From positions 1 through 64,000 of the forward strand of contig NZ_VDCZ01000014.1 in the NCBI RefSeq assembly GCF_006491645.1: a stretch of DNA of 64,000 bases. The letters run 5' to 3'. Of the stretch, positions 52,841 through 60,698 are shown one piece after another (position 1 is the first letter of the stretch; every line of letters starts with the position of its first letter). Under the pieces are notes generated by a model. It saw nothing but the letters and a program-made list of their open reading frames with translations, did not search any database and was not told the DNA's origin. Source of the DNA: Flavobacterium profundi (GTDB taxonomy: Bacteria > Bacteroidota > Bacteroidia > Flavobacteriales > Flavobacteriaceae). The position numbers were made by a program, and so were the translations under genes.

Positions 52841-53884
52841 TTACTCTTCTTCCGTATAACTTTGTGCTTTACTATACACTCTCCATTTTTCAATACAATC
52901 TACCATATCTTGCGGAATAGCTGTATTAAAACGTAAAAAATCTTTCGTAATAGGATGTTCAAAGCCTAAGGTTTTAGCATGTAAAGCTTGTCTTGGTAAT
53001 ACTTTAAAACAATTGTCTACAAATTGTTTGTATTTTGTAAATGTAGTTCCTTTTAAAATCACATCACCTCCATAACGTTCGTCGTTAAATAAGGTGTGTC
53101 CAATGTGTTTCATGTGCACTCTTATTTGGTGCGTTCTTCCTGTTTCTAATCGGCATGAAATTAAAGTGACATAACCAAAACGTTCCAAAACTTTAAAGTG
53201 CGTTACGGCTGGTTTTCCTCTTTCTCCATCAGGATATACTGCCATTTGCATTCTATTGGAAACGTGTCTATCGATATTTCCTTCAATAGTACCTTCTTCC
53301 TCTTGAATGTCTCCCCAAACTAAGGCTACATATTCTCTTTCTGATGTTTTGGCCGCAAATTGTTTGGTTAAATAATCCATAGCCAATTCGGTTTTGGCAA
53401 CCACTAATAAGCCCGAAGTATCTTTATCAATTCGGTGTACCAAACCAGGACGTTCTGAACTGTTCATGGGCAAATTATCAAAATGATAGGCCAAAGCATT
53501 CACTAACGTTCCGGAATAATTGCCATGACCAGGATGCACCACCATTCCAGCAGGTTTGTTGATTACAATCAACTGATCGTCTTCATAAACTATATCTAAA
53601 GGAATATTTTCACCTTTTAAAAGGTGTTCGTAAGGTGGATGTTCAAGCATCACACGCACTACATCATCTGGTTTTACTTTATAATTGGATTTAACGGGAC
53701 TATCATTCACAAAAATAGCACCCGAATCGGCTGCTTTTTGGATTTTGCTTCTTGTCGTATTTTCAAGTGCATTCATTAAGAACTTATCAATACGTAAGGC
53801 TTGTTGCCCTTTAGCAATTACGAACCGATGATGCTCGTGTAAATCGTCTTCCAAATCATCGTTTGAAACGGTATAATCTGTCAT
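52841..53884 (-). CDS. rluD: RluA/RluD-family 23S rRNA pseudouridine synthase
   Basis: The 347-residue protein has an S4 domain (about 27-75, LRIDKFLMNALENTTRSKIQKAADSGAIFVND) and the catalytic domain with PAGMVVHPGHGN and the active-site block GLVHRIDKDTSGLLVVAKTELA (Asp153). GKPAVTHFKVLERF and RTHQIRVHMKHIGHTLFNDERYG follow. RluD-type enzymes modify U1911/1915/1917 of 23S rRNA. Its start abuts the PASTA gene stop (1-nt apart), so they are co-transcribed. Confidence 0.92.
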   Translation of the reverse strand: MTDYTVSNDDLEDDLHEHHRFVIAKGQQALRIDKFLMNALENTTRSKIQKAADSGAIFVNDSPVKSNYKVKPDDVVRVMLEHPPYEHLLKGENIPLDIVYEDDQLIVINKPAGMVVHPGHGNYSGTLVNALAYHFDNLPMNSSERPGLVHRIDKDTSGLLVVAKTELAMDYLTKQFAAKTSEREYVALVWGDIQEEEGTIEGNIDRHVSNRMQMAVYPDGERGKPAVTHFKVLERFGYVTLISCRLETGRTHQIRVHMKHIGHTLFNDERYGGDVILKGTTFTKYKQFVDNCFKVLPRQALHAKTLGFEHPITKDFLRFNTAIPQDMVDCIEKWRVYSKAQSYTEEE

Positions 53885-54508
53885 TTATTCTCCTTCTTTA
53901 AATTCTTCTGGTAACTGATTTTCTTCTGATTCTAAAATGATATCGGAAGCATCAAAAACCTCTTTCCCATCTCCTAAAATAAAATCTACAACAGAATTTT
54001 TCTTTACTTTATCTCCTACTTTTAGTGTTTTACCATTTTGAGTTAATCCTAAAACCACATCCTTAGCCATGTTTTTCTTGTAGGTATTTTTTCCTTCTTT
54101 TAATCCTAATGATTTTAAATTAGCACTAATTTGACGGTAGGTTTTCTCATAAAAATCGGGTAATTTAATATCGGTAAAACCTCCTGAATTCAATTTAACA
54201 TAAATTTTTCTACCATCTTTTACTGTAGTTCCTGCTTTCGGGCTTTGTTCTACAATCGAGAAAGGAGGCATATCTTTTCTAAAATCAACCGTGTCTAATA
54301 ATAACAATTCTAAACCCATTTCTTTTAATTTCTCATCTGCAATAGTCACTTGCATTTTAGATAAATCTGGTACAGGTATTTCCTCTCCATGATTGGTTTT
54401 AAAATCTAAAAATGTAAGTAATGCAAAACCTAAAACGATAATAATACCAAAGGCAATCGCTAACTGAATAAAAAATGTTTTACTGGTTAAGAATTTTTTA
54501 ATGCTCAT
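53885..54508 (-). CDS. PASTA-domain membrane protein
   Basis: From the ATG at 54508 the protein has 207 residues: a short basic N-terminus, one transmembrane helix (about 12-34, FIQLAIAFGIIIVLGFALLTF) and two extracytoplasmic PASTA repeats (about 46-110 and 115-190, with PDLSKMQVTIADEKLKEMGL, VEQSPKAGTTV and KLPDFYEKTYRQISANLKSLGL). The longer frame to 54526 is rejected because a promoter box covers it. PASTA domains bind peptidoglycan fragments. The gene is divergent from ddl, which supports a cell-wall role. Confidence 0.88.
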   Translation of the reverse strand: MSIKKFLTSKTFFIQLAIAFGIIIVLGFALLTFLDFKTNHGEEIPVPDLSKMQVTIADEKLKEMGLELLLLDTVDFRKDMPPFSIVEQSPKAGTTVKDGRKIYVKLNSGGFTDIKLPDFYEKTYRQISANLKSLGLKEGKNTYKKNMAKDVVLGLTQNGKTLKVGDKVKKNSVVDFILGDGKEVFDASDIILESEENQLPEEFKEGE

Positions 54509-54523
54509 AAATTTGAATTTTGA

Positions 54524-54531
54524 CAAAGATA
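54524..54531 (-). promoter_or_regulatory. -7 box for the PASTA-rluD unit
   Basis: On the minus strand TATCTTTG matches TAnnTTTG. It lies 16 nt before the ATG at 54508 and overlaps the earlier candidate start at 54526. Confidence 0.55.
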
Positions 54532-54597
54532 TAAAATAGAAAAGATTTAGAGTTATAAATAAATAATGTAATTTTGTTTACTTATTAACGGAATTAT

Positions 54598-55569
54598 ATG
54601 AAAAATGTTGCCATCATCATGGGCGGTTATTCAAGCGAATATAAAATCTCTCTTACTAGCGGTAATGTCGTTTACCAAAATTTAAATCCATCAAAATATA
54701 AAGGATATCGCGTTCATATTTTAAAGGATAAATGGGTGTATGTTGCTGATGATGCAAGTGAATATCCAATAGACAAAAGTGATTTTTCGGTTACAGTTAA
54801 AGGTTCCAAAGTGATTTTTGATGTGGTATTCAATGCCATTCATGGTACACCTGGAGAAGATGGTTTATTACAAGCCTATTTTGAATTATTACAGCTTCCA
54901 CAAACATCTTGTGATTATTATCAAGCAGCATTAACTTTTAACAAAAGAGACACACTATCCGTTTTAAAACCTTATGGTATTAAAACAGCTACTTCTCATT
55001 ATCTAAATTTAGGGGATGATATTCCAGTAGATACCATTTTAGAAAAAGTAGGTTTGCCTTGTTTTGTAAAACCAAATAAATCGGGATCTAGTTTTGGTAT
55101 TACCAAAGTACATGCTAAAACGGATTTTTTACCCGCTATAGAAACAGCTTTTAAAGAAGACAATGAAGTGATTATTGAAAGTTTCTTAGACGGAATTGAA
55201 GTTTCTGTAGGTGTGATTAGTTATAAAGGAGAAACAAAAGTATTACCCATTACCGAAATTGTTTCTGAAAATGACTTTTTTGATTACGAAGCCAAATATT
55301 TAGGTAAATCTCAAGAAATTACGCCAGCCCGATTATCCAAAGAAGTACAAGAAAAAGTTGAAGCAGTTGCAAAAAAAGCATATGAAGTATTAAAAATGAA
55401 AGGTTTTTCTCGTAGCGAATTTATCTTAGTTAATGGAGAACCTCATATGTTAGAAATGAATACGGTGCCGGGTTTAACCAATGAAAGTATTTTACCTCAA
55501 CAAGCTCGTGAAGCAGGAATATCGCTTGCAGAACTTTTTGAGAATGCCATTGAAGAAGTAGTACAATAG
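54598..55569 (+). CDS. ddl: D-alanine--D-alanine ligase
   Basis: The 323-residue ATP-grasp enzyme makes the D-Ala-D-Ala dipeptide for peptidoglycan. MGGYSSEYKISLTSG, NAIHGTPGEDGLLQAYFELL, CFVKPNKSGSSFGITKVH, VIIESFLDGIEVSVGV and FILVNGEPHMLEMNTVPGLTNESILPQ are conserved. It lies in a cell-wall neighbourhood with the PASTA gene divergent upstream. Confidence 0.95.
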   Translation: MKNVAIIMGGYSSEYKISLTSGNVVYQNLNPSKYKGYRVHILKDKWVYVADDASEYPIDKSDFSVTVKGSKVIFDVVFNAIHGTPGEDGLLQAYFELLQLPQTSCDYYQAALTFNKRDTLSVLKPYGIKTATSHYLNLGDDIPVDTILEKVGLPCFVKPNKSGSSFGITKVHAKTDFLPAIETAFKEDNEVIIESFLDGIEVSVGVISYKGETKVLPITEIVSENDFFDYEAKYLGKSQEITPARLSKEVQEKVEAVAKKAYEVLKMKGFSRSEFILVNGEPHMLEMNTVPGLTNESILPQQAREAGISLAELFENAIEEVVQ

Positions 55570-55589
55570 AACCAACTTAATTATTTTAT

Positions 55590-56198
55590 ATGATTTTTTA
55601 CGGAACCAGAGCCAAAAACATCCACAACGGACAAATCAAAAATGTAAAATGTCCTAACTGTGAAAACGAAACTTCCATGACTTACAGCGTATTTGGTAAA
55701 TATGCTCATGTGTATTGGATTCCTTTCTTTCCAATTCGTAAAATTGGCGTAGCAGAATGCAATACTTGTAAACGCACCTTTGAGGTGAAAGAATTACCAG
55801 AAGCGATTCAAAACAAATATGAAAATGAAAAAGAAAAAGCAGGTGTAAAAACTCCGGTTTGGTTCTTTAGTGGTGTTTTTATAATTGCTGCTTTAACTCT
55901 AATGGGAATGTATTTTTCCTACCAAAATGACACAGACAATGCCGAGTTTATTGTCAATCCAACTAAAGGTGATGTGTATCATGTAAATGGAGATGCAGGC
56001 TACTATTCTACTCTTAAAATTGAAAAAGTAACCCAAGACAGTATTTATGTTTTTGTAAACCAATTACAAACCAACAAAAAATCGGATTTAGATAATATAG
56101 ATAAAGAAGAAAATTATATTGATGTGTATGGTTTTACAAAACAAGACATTCAAAGAATGTTTGATGAAAAAGAAATTTTCGATATCGAAAGAAAATAA
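55590..56198 (+). CDS. Zinc-ribbon membrane protein
   Basis: The 202-residue protein has an N-terminal zinc ribbon with CPNC (about 21-24) and CNTC (about 56-59), separated by KYAHVYWIPFFPIRKIGVAE. One transmembrane helix (about 91-108) and an extracytoplasmic domain follow (GDVYHVNGDAGYYSTLKIEKVTQDSIYVFVNQ). The zinc ribbon faces the cytosol. Function unknown. It sits 20 nt after ddl and 7 nt before the next gene. Confidence 0.75.
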   Translation: MIFYGTRAKNIHNGQIKNVKCPNCENETSMTYSVFGKYAHVYWIPFFPIRKIGVAECNTCKRTFEVKELPEAIQNKYENEKEKAGVKTPVWFFSGVFIIAALTLMGMYFSYQNDTDNAEFIVNPTKGDVYHVNGDAGYYSTLKIEKVTQDSIYVFVNQLQTNKKSDLDNIDKEENYIDVYGFTKQDIQRMFDEKEIFDIERK

Positions 56199-56205
56199 AT
56201 AAATC

Positions 56206-56676
56206 ATGAAAAAAATAGTAGTATTTCTGATGTTTTTTGTGCACCTCGGTTTTGCTCAAGACGCCATCATTCCAAAAGACCAAATGAATTCCATTCGTTA
56301 TGAATACAATTGGAAAGACGAAACGTTTCTAATTATTAATTATCGGTATCCACAAGACTATTGTCCATACGAAAATTACGAAGAATTGGATAAAACCTAT
56401 GCTTGGCTAACTGATAAAGTATATGGTAAAATTGATCTTTCAAACATCAGAAATATTTACGTTTACGAAGATAAATTAGCCGCAAAACCTATCCTTGATT
56501 TTACAACGCATTATGATGATGTAGGGCATTATTTTTTAAAAAACTTTTTTGATAAAAAAGGCAATTGTATTGGCTTACTCATTATTAATAGTCAAGGAGC
56601 TTATAAATACATCATTGGTGATTATTCCAGTAAAGATATTATCAATATTACGGAAGCATTAAAAATAAAAGAATGA
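56206..56676 (+). CDS. Secreted protein of unknown function
   Basis: The 156-residue protein has a signal peptide (about 1-17, VHLGFAQ). The mature part shows IRYEYNWKDETFLIINYRYPQDYCPYENYEEL and TAWLTDKVY-like turns, with GNCIGLLIINSQGAYKYIIGDY. Three Cys are present. I do not recognise the family. Its stop overlaps the coaD start by 4 nt (ATGA), so it is coupled to coaD and shares the ddl-coaD transcript. Confidence 0.65.
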   Translation: MKKIVVFLMFFVHLGFAQDAIIPKDQMNSIRYEYNWKDETFLIINYRYPQDYCPYENYEELDKTYAWLTDKVYGKIDLSNIRNIYVYEDKLAAKPILDFTTHYDDVGHYFLKNFFDKKGNCIGLLIINSQGAYKYIIGDYSSKDIINITEALKIKE

Positions 56677-57131
56677 AAAGAGCTATTTTCCCAGGATCAT
56701 TTGATCCTATAACTAATGGTCATTATGACATTATTAAAAGAGGTGTTTCTTTATTTGATGAAGTGATTGTTGCCATTGGTGTAAATGCTGAAAAAAAATA
56801 CATGTTCACTCTAGAAGAACGTAAAAAATTTATTGAAGAAACCTTCAAAGACGAGCCTAAAGTAAAAGTAATTACCTATCAAGGATTGACTATCGATTTA
56901 TGTAAAAAAGAAAAAGCCGATTTCATTTTGAGAGGACTTCGCAATCCAGCCGATTTCGAATTTGAAAAGGCAATTGCACATACCAATAGAAGTTTGTCCA
57001 GAATTGAAACCGTATTCTTATTAACTGCTGCACGTACTTCCTATATTTCATCGAGTATTGTTCGTGATGTGTTACGAAATGGTGGTGATATCACCCGATT
57101 GGTTCCAGAAGCGGTAATGGCAAATAAATAA
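56673..57131 (+). CDS. coaD: Phosphopantetheine adenylyltransferase
   Basis: The 152-residue enzyme makes dephospho-CoA. FPGSFDPITNGHYDIIKRG carries the HxGH-type nucleotidyl-transferase motif (TNGH), and ISSSIVRDVLRNGGDITRLVPEAV the ISSS motif. GLTIDLCKKEKADFILRGLRNPADFEFEKAI completes the family pattern. Its stop codon directly borders the 42-bp repeat array. Confidence 0.95.
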   Translation: MKRAIFPGSFDPITNGHYDIIKRGVSLFDEVIVAIGVNAEKKYMFTLEERKKFIEETFKDEPKVKVITYQGLTIDLCKKEKADFILRGLRNPADFEFEKAIAHTNRSLSRIETVFLLTAARTSYISSSIVRDVLRNGGDITRLVPEAVMANK

Positions 57132-57371
57132 TTAATTAGGTTTACTACAAGTTAAGTTTAGTTTAAGCATAACTTAATCAGGCTTATTATGCATTAAGTT
57201 TGTTTTAAACATAACTTAATTAGGTTTACTACAAATCAAGTTTGGTTTAAGCATAACTTAATTAGGCTTATTATGAATTAAGTTTGGTTTAAGCATAACT
57301 TAATTAGGCTTATTATGAATTAAGTTTGGTTTAAGCATAACTTAATTAGGTTTACTACAAATCAAGTTTGG
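57132..57371. repeat. 42-bp tandem repeat array, 5.7 copies
   Basis: Units start at 57132, 57174, 57216, 57258, 57300 and 57342 (last one partial). Two sequence types alternate. Type A has GTTTACTACAAATCAAG and type B has GCTTATTATGAATTAAG, in the order A-B-A-B-B-A. All share TTAATTAGG and TTTAAGCATAAC cores, and type B carries AACTTAATT/AATTAAGTT inverted arms. It begins immediately after the coaD stop and ends before the sulP promoter box. Possible roles are a terminator/spacer, a protein-binding array or a replication-slippage product. Confidence 0.9.
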
Positions 57372-57414
57372 TACAAAGCTAAAAAAAGGGTTAGGTTTCT
57401 TTCTTTTGAAGTAC

Positions 57415-57422
57415 TACTTTTG
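57415..57422 (+). promoter_or_regulatory. -7 box for sulP
   Basis: TACTTTTG matches TAnnTTTG and lies 28 nt before the ATG at 57451. The longer frame's start at 57406 precedes the box and is rejected. Confidence 0.5.
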
Positions 57423-57450
57423 CATTTTTATTCTAAAAGCCAAAATTAGC

Positions 57451-58986
57451 ATGCAAAAAGTACTCAATTTATTCGATTTCAAACAAAAAGTAGATTATAA
57501 AACGGAAGTTCTAGCGGGTTTAACGGTTGCTATGACCATGATTCCAGAATCGTTATCTTTTGCAATTCTAGCAGGTTTTCCTCCTCTTGTAGGTTTATAT
57601 GGTGCTTTTATTATGGGAATCATAACTGCTATTTTTGGTGGTCGTCCTGGTTTAATTTCAGGTGGTGCTGGTGCAACTGTTATTGTATTGATTGCTTTAA
57701 TGAAAACCCACGGCTTAGAATATGTTTTTGGTGCGGTTGCTATTGCTGGTGTCATACAAATCATTGTTGGATTGCTAAAATTAGGAAAATTCATCCGTTT
57801 GGTACCACAACCTGTAATGTATGGTTTTGTAAATGGGTTAGCCGTTATCATCTTCCTTTCTCAATTAGAACAATTTAAAACTTTGGTAAACGGACAATCG
57901 GAATGGTTGAGCGGTACTCCTTTATTTATAATGGCTGGTTTAGTGGCTTTAACCATTGCCATTATCTTACTTTTTCCAAAAATCACAAAAGCAATTCCTG
58001 CTTCATTAGTTGCTATTCTAATTGTTTTTGGAATTGTATTACTTTTTAACATCGATACCAAACAAGTGGTGGATATTGCTTCTGTAAGTGGTAGCTTGCC
58101 TCCTTTTCATATTCCTCAAATTCCTTTTACTTTTGAGACCTTTAAAATTATACTTCCCTATGGTTTAATTATGGCTGCAGTAGGTTTAACGGAAGGTCTT
58201 TTAACCTTAAATTTAGTAGATGAAATTACAGGCACCAAAGGAAACAGTAATAGAGAATGCCTCGCACAAGGTACTGCGAATATTGCCAATGGTTTTTTCT
58301 TTGGCATGGGCGGTTGTCCTATGATCGCACAAACATTGGTCAACTTATCTTCGGGTTCAAGAGCGAGATTATCTGGAATTATTGCCGCATTAACTATTTT
58401 GGCAATCATTTTAGTGGGTGCTCCTGTAATCGAATTATTACCTATGGCTGCTTTAACGGGTGTCATGATTATGGTTGCTATTGGAACATTTGAATGGGCC
58501 AGTTTTAAAGCGTTTACCAAAATGCCAAAACCAGATATTTTTGTAATGCTAGTAGTAACCTTAATTACCATATTCTTACACAATTTAGCTTTAGCTGTTT
58601 TAATCGGAGTGATTATTTCTGCTTTAGTATTTGCTTGGGAAAGTGCCAAACGCATTCGTGCGCGTAAATATATAGATGAAGCAGGTGTGAAACATTATGA
58701 GTTGTACGGACCTTTATTTTTTGGTTCTACTACCGCTTTTGCTGAAAAATTTGATGTACAAAACGACCCAACCGAAGTGATTATCGATTTTGCTGAAAGT
58801 AAAATTACCGATATGAGTGCGATTGATGCAGTAAATAAAATTACGGAGCGTTATGCAGCCGTGGGAAAAACCGTTCATTTAAAACATTTAAGCAACGACT
58901 GTGTGGAATTACTTAAAAATGCAGCTGCGATTATTGATGTTAATATTTTGGAAGACCCAACGTATAAAGTGGTTCCAGGAAAATAA
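57451..58986 (+). CDS. SulP-family inorganic anion transporter
   Basis: From the ATG at 57451 the protein has 511 residues: a SulP membrane domain of ten or more helices (VLAGLTVAMTMIPESLSFAILAGFPPLVGLYGAFIMGIITAIFGGRPGLISGGAGATVIVL is the family core), and a C-terminal STAS domain (about 425-511, YGPLFFGSTTAFAEKF and VIIDFAESKITDMSAIDAVNKI, with the DMSAIDA phosphorylation-like site). It imports sulfate, bicarbonate or a similar anion. Substrate not determinable here. Confidence 0.92.
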   Translation: MQKVLNLFDFKQKVDYKTEVLAGLTVAMTMIPESLSFAILAGFPPLVGLYGAFIMGIITAIFGGRPGLISGGAGATVIVLIALMKTHGLEYVFGAVAIAGVIQIIVGLLKLGKFIRLVPQPVMYGFVNGLAVIIFLSQLEQFKTLVNGQSEWLSGTPLFIMAGLVALTIAIILLFPKITKAIPASLVAILIVFGIVLLFNIDTKQVVDIASVSGSLPPFHIPQIPFTFETFKIILPYGLIMAAVGLTEGLLTLNLVDEITGTKGNSNRECLAQGTANIANGFFFGMGGCPMIAQTLVNLSSGSRARLSGIIAALTILAIILVGAPVIELLPMAALTGVMIMVAIGTFEWASFKAFTKMPKPDIFVMLVVTLITIFLHNLALAVLIGVIISALVFAWESAKRIRARKYIDEAGVKHYELYGPLFFGSTTAFAEKFDVQNDPTEVIIDFAESKITDMSAIDAVNKITERYAAVGKTVHLKHLSNDCVELLKNAAAIIDVNILEDPTYKVVPGK

Positions 58987-59083
58987 ATTAGTCATACATT
59001 TTTTAGTTATATACTAAATTAATAAAAGAATATACAGAACTAAACAAAATATACTTTATCAACCATTTGTACTTCATTTTGAT

Positions 59084-59091
59084 TACATTTG
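59084..59091 (+). promoter_or_regulatory. -7 box for the T9SS cargo gene
   Basis: TACATTTG matches TAnnTTTG and lies 25 nt before the ATG at 59117. Confidence 0.5.
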
Positions 59092-59116
59092 ATTTTCTTT
59101 TTTTAATAGGTACATT

Positions 59117-59746
59117 ATGAAAAAAATTATACTCCTTTTATCTTTTTTTATTGCAACTCTTACTTCCTTTAGTCAAAACATTTTAATTACTGAATTAAAT
59201 ACTAGGAATATGACTGGAGGAATTAATGTAAATGTTAAGACGGTTTCTGGAACTGGTTCGGGCTATTTAAGCAACAGTTATACAATTAATGGAAATGTAA
59301 TCGATTTAGATGTTTGTTATTGGTTTGATAATACATTACCCATACTCTATTTTGATAATGATTTTTTTATTCCAATTACCACAGAAGGAAATTACACCAT
59401 CAACGTGCATATCATTCTTTCAAGTTCTCAAGTTACTTGTGATTATTATGCTAATACTGATAATCAAACCACATCTGAAACGTATTTGTCAGCAACTCAA
59501 TTTGAAAGTAATAAAATCCAATTTTTACTTTTTCCAAACCCTACAAATGGAAAACTAGAATATACTATTAAGGACGCAACTATCAATCAAATTACAGTTT
59601 TTGATCATGTAGGGAGTTTAGTAAAAAAAATAAATACAGTATCAAAAGATCATATCGATTTAAGCGAATTAAACGAAGGTGTATATTTTTTAAAAATTCA
59701 AACTGATTCTGGAATTCTAAATGATAGAATAATCATCCGAAAGTAA
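59117..59746 (+). CDS. Secreted protein with type IX secretion sorting domain
   Basis: The 209-residue protein has a signal peptide (about 1-20, TSFSQ) and a beta-rich N-terminal region (about 21-125, with NGNVIDLDVCYWFDNTLPILYFDNDFFIP and CDYYANTDNQTTSE). A type A T9SS sorting domain follows (about 130-209, LFPNPTNGKLEYTI, ITVFDHVGSLVKKINT, LSELNEGVYFLKIQTDSG, RIIIRK). The N-terminal region is a small module of unknown activity. It is monocistronic. Confidence 0.85.
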   Translation: MKKIILLLSFFIATLTSFSQNILITELNTRNMTGGINVNVKTVSGTGSGYLSNSYTINGNVIDLDVCYWFDNTLPILYFDNDFFIPITTEGNYTINVHIILSSSQVTCDYYANTDNQTTSETYLSATQFESNKIQFLLFPNPTNGKLEYTIKDATINQITVFDHVGSLVKKINTVSKDHIDLSELNEGVYFLKIQTDSGILNDRIIIRK

Positions 59747-59787
59747 GTTTACACCCTACTTTTTATAGTTCAAAGAAGTATCTAATT

Positions 59788-60423
59788 TTATTTTTCAAAA
59801 ACTATAATCTTATCTCTAATGTCAAGTTTCTTGAATGGTACTTTCTTTTGTAACCAATGTAACGTAGCTTCTTGATAGATAAACACATGCGTTAAATCAT
59901 TTTTGTAATACCAATTTTCAAAAGGCGATTGATTACGATACACTTCGGTTTTACAATATAGTTTTCCATGAGGGAATAACATAGAATGCAATAATTCAAA
60001 CTCTTGTAAAGGGTGATGAAAATGCTCCATCACTTCACAACAGGAAATAAAATCATATTGCTGCAATAGTCTTTCTGGAATATTTTCAAAAAAAAGATCA
60101 TAATTTACTACCGAATAGTCTTTTTCTGTGAGTAGTTTTGAAATAACAGGTCCAGTTCCAGAACCAAAATCCAAGCCTTTATGTGTTGTTGTAAAATCTT
60201 TTATAATTGCTTCAACTATCGGCCATACAAAATTTTGGTATCCCAAATCATTCACATCATTTTCGTGTTGTTCGTAATGTTGCTTTTCTGTATCTCTATC
60301 AAAATAAGTATGTTTAGGTCTGAAAATACCGTCACACTGACTGCATTTATAAAACAGATGCTTGGGTTTTGTACAAAAAACCGTAGCCGTTGAATGACAT
60401 AAAGGACAGGTTTCAGGTTTCAA
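59788..60423 (-). CDS. Class I SAM-dependent methyltransferase with N-terminal zinc ribbon
   Basis: The 211-residue protein starts with a zinc-ribbon-like segment with Cys pairs CPLC (about 5-8) and CSQC (about 27-30). The methyltransferase part has GLDFGSGTGPVISKLL (motif I, about 100-115), YDLFFENIPERL and FISCCEVMEHFHHPLQEFELLHSML. Relatives modify small molecules, sugars or proteins, and the substrate is unknown. The start is a TTG at 60423, since no ATG precedes the Cys pairs. Confidence 0.8.
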   Translation of the reverse strand: MKPETCPLCHSTATVFCTKPKHLFYKCSQCDGIFRPKHTYFDRDTEKQHYEQHENDVNDLGYQNFVWPIVEAIIKDFTTTHKGLDFGSGTGPVISKLLTEKDYSVVNYDLFFENIPERLLQQYDFISCCEVMEHFHHPLQEFELLHSMLFPHGKLYCKTEVYRNQSPFENWYYKNDLTHVFIYQEATLHWLQKKVPFKKLDIRDKIIVFEK

Positions 60424-60462
60424 TTTAAATAGGGTTATTTTGATAAATTATTATTTTAAGAG

Positions 60463-60643
60463 TTCTCGATACACGTCACTTCGAGTGCGAAGCGTATCGA
60501 GAAGTTTATTCCATTACACTTCATAAAAAACACTCGAACTGACGTTAAATAGAAAAGTAGAGAAATTAAGCATTTTATTTTTATATGAGTTCTCGATACA
60601 TTTTTTATTCCATTTCATTTCATAAAAAACACTCGAACTGACG
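60463..60643. repeat. REP-like repeat pair with TTCTCGATAC and CACTCGAACTGACG ends
   Basis: Copy 1 is 60463-60544, copy 2 60590-60643. Both begin TTCTCGATAC, include a TTTATTCCATT...CTTCATAAAAAACACTCG-type middle, and end CACTCGAACTGACG. Copy 1 also carries GTATCGAGAA (60494-60503), the inverse of TTCTCGATAC, and CGTCACTTCGAGTG (60474-60487), the near inverse of CACTCGAACTGACG. Copy 2 lacks that inner part, about 28 bp. This resembles palindromic REP elements dispersed in Flavobacterium genomes. Confidence 0.75.
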
Positions 60644-60670
60644 TATACAAAAAGTAGAATAACACACCTC

Positions 60671-60698
60671 CTCTTTCCTCTTTCCTCTTTCCTCTTTC
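60671..60698. repeat. Heptanucleotide tandem repeat (CTCTTTC)4
   Basis: Four exact CTCTTTC units lie immediately downstream of the helicase stop codon (TAG at 60699-60701 on the minus strand). It is outside the coding region, so phase variation of the protein is not expected. Confidence 0.9.

Noticed and set aside
57132..57371. CRISPR array
   Set aside because: The units are contiguous 42-bp repeats with no unique spacers, and no cas genes are present.
57495..58655. Minus-strand frames inside sulP
   Set aside because: Antisense shadows of a clear SulP coding sequence with no independent support.
60671..60698. Phase-variable repeat controlling the helicase
   Set aside because: The CTCTTTC units lie after the stop codon, so a change in copy number would not shift the reading frame.
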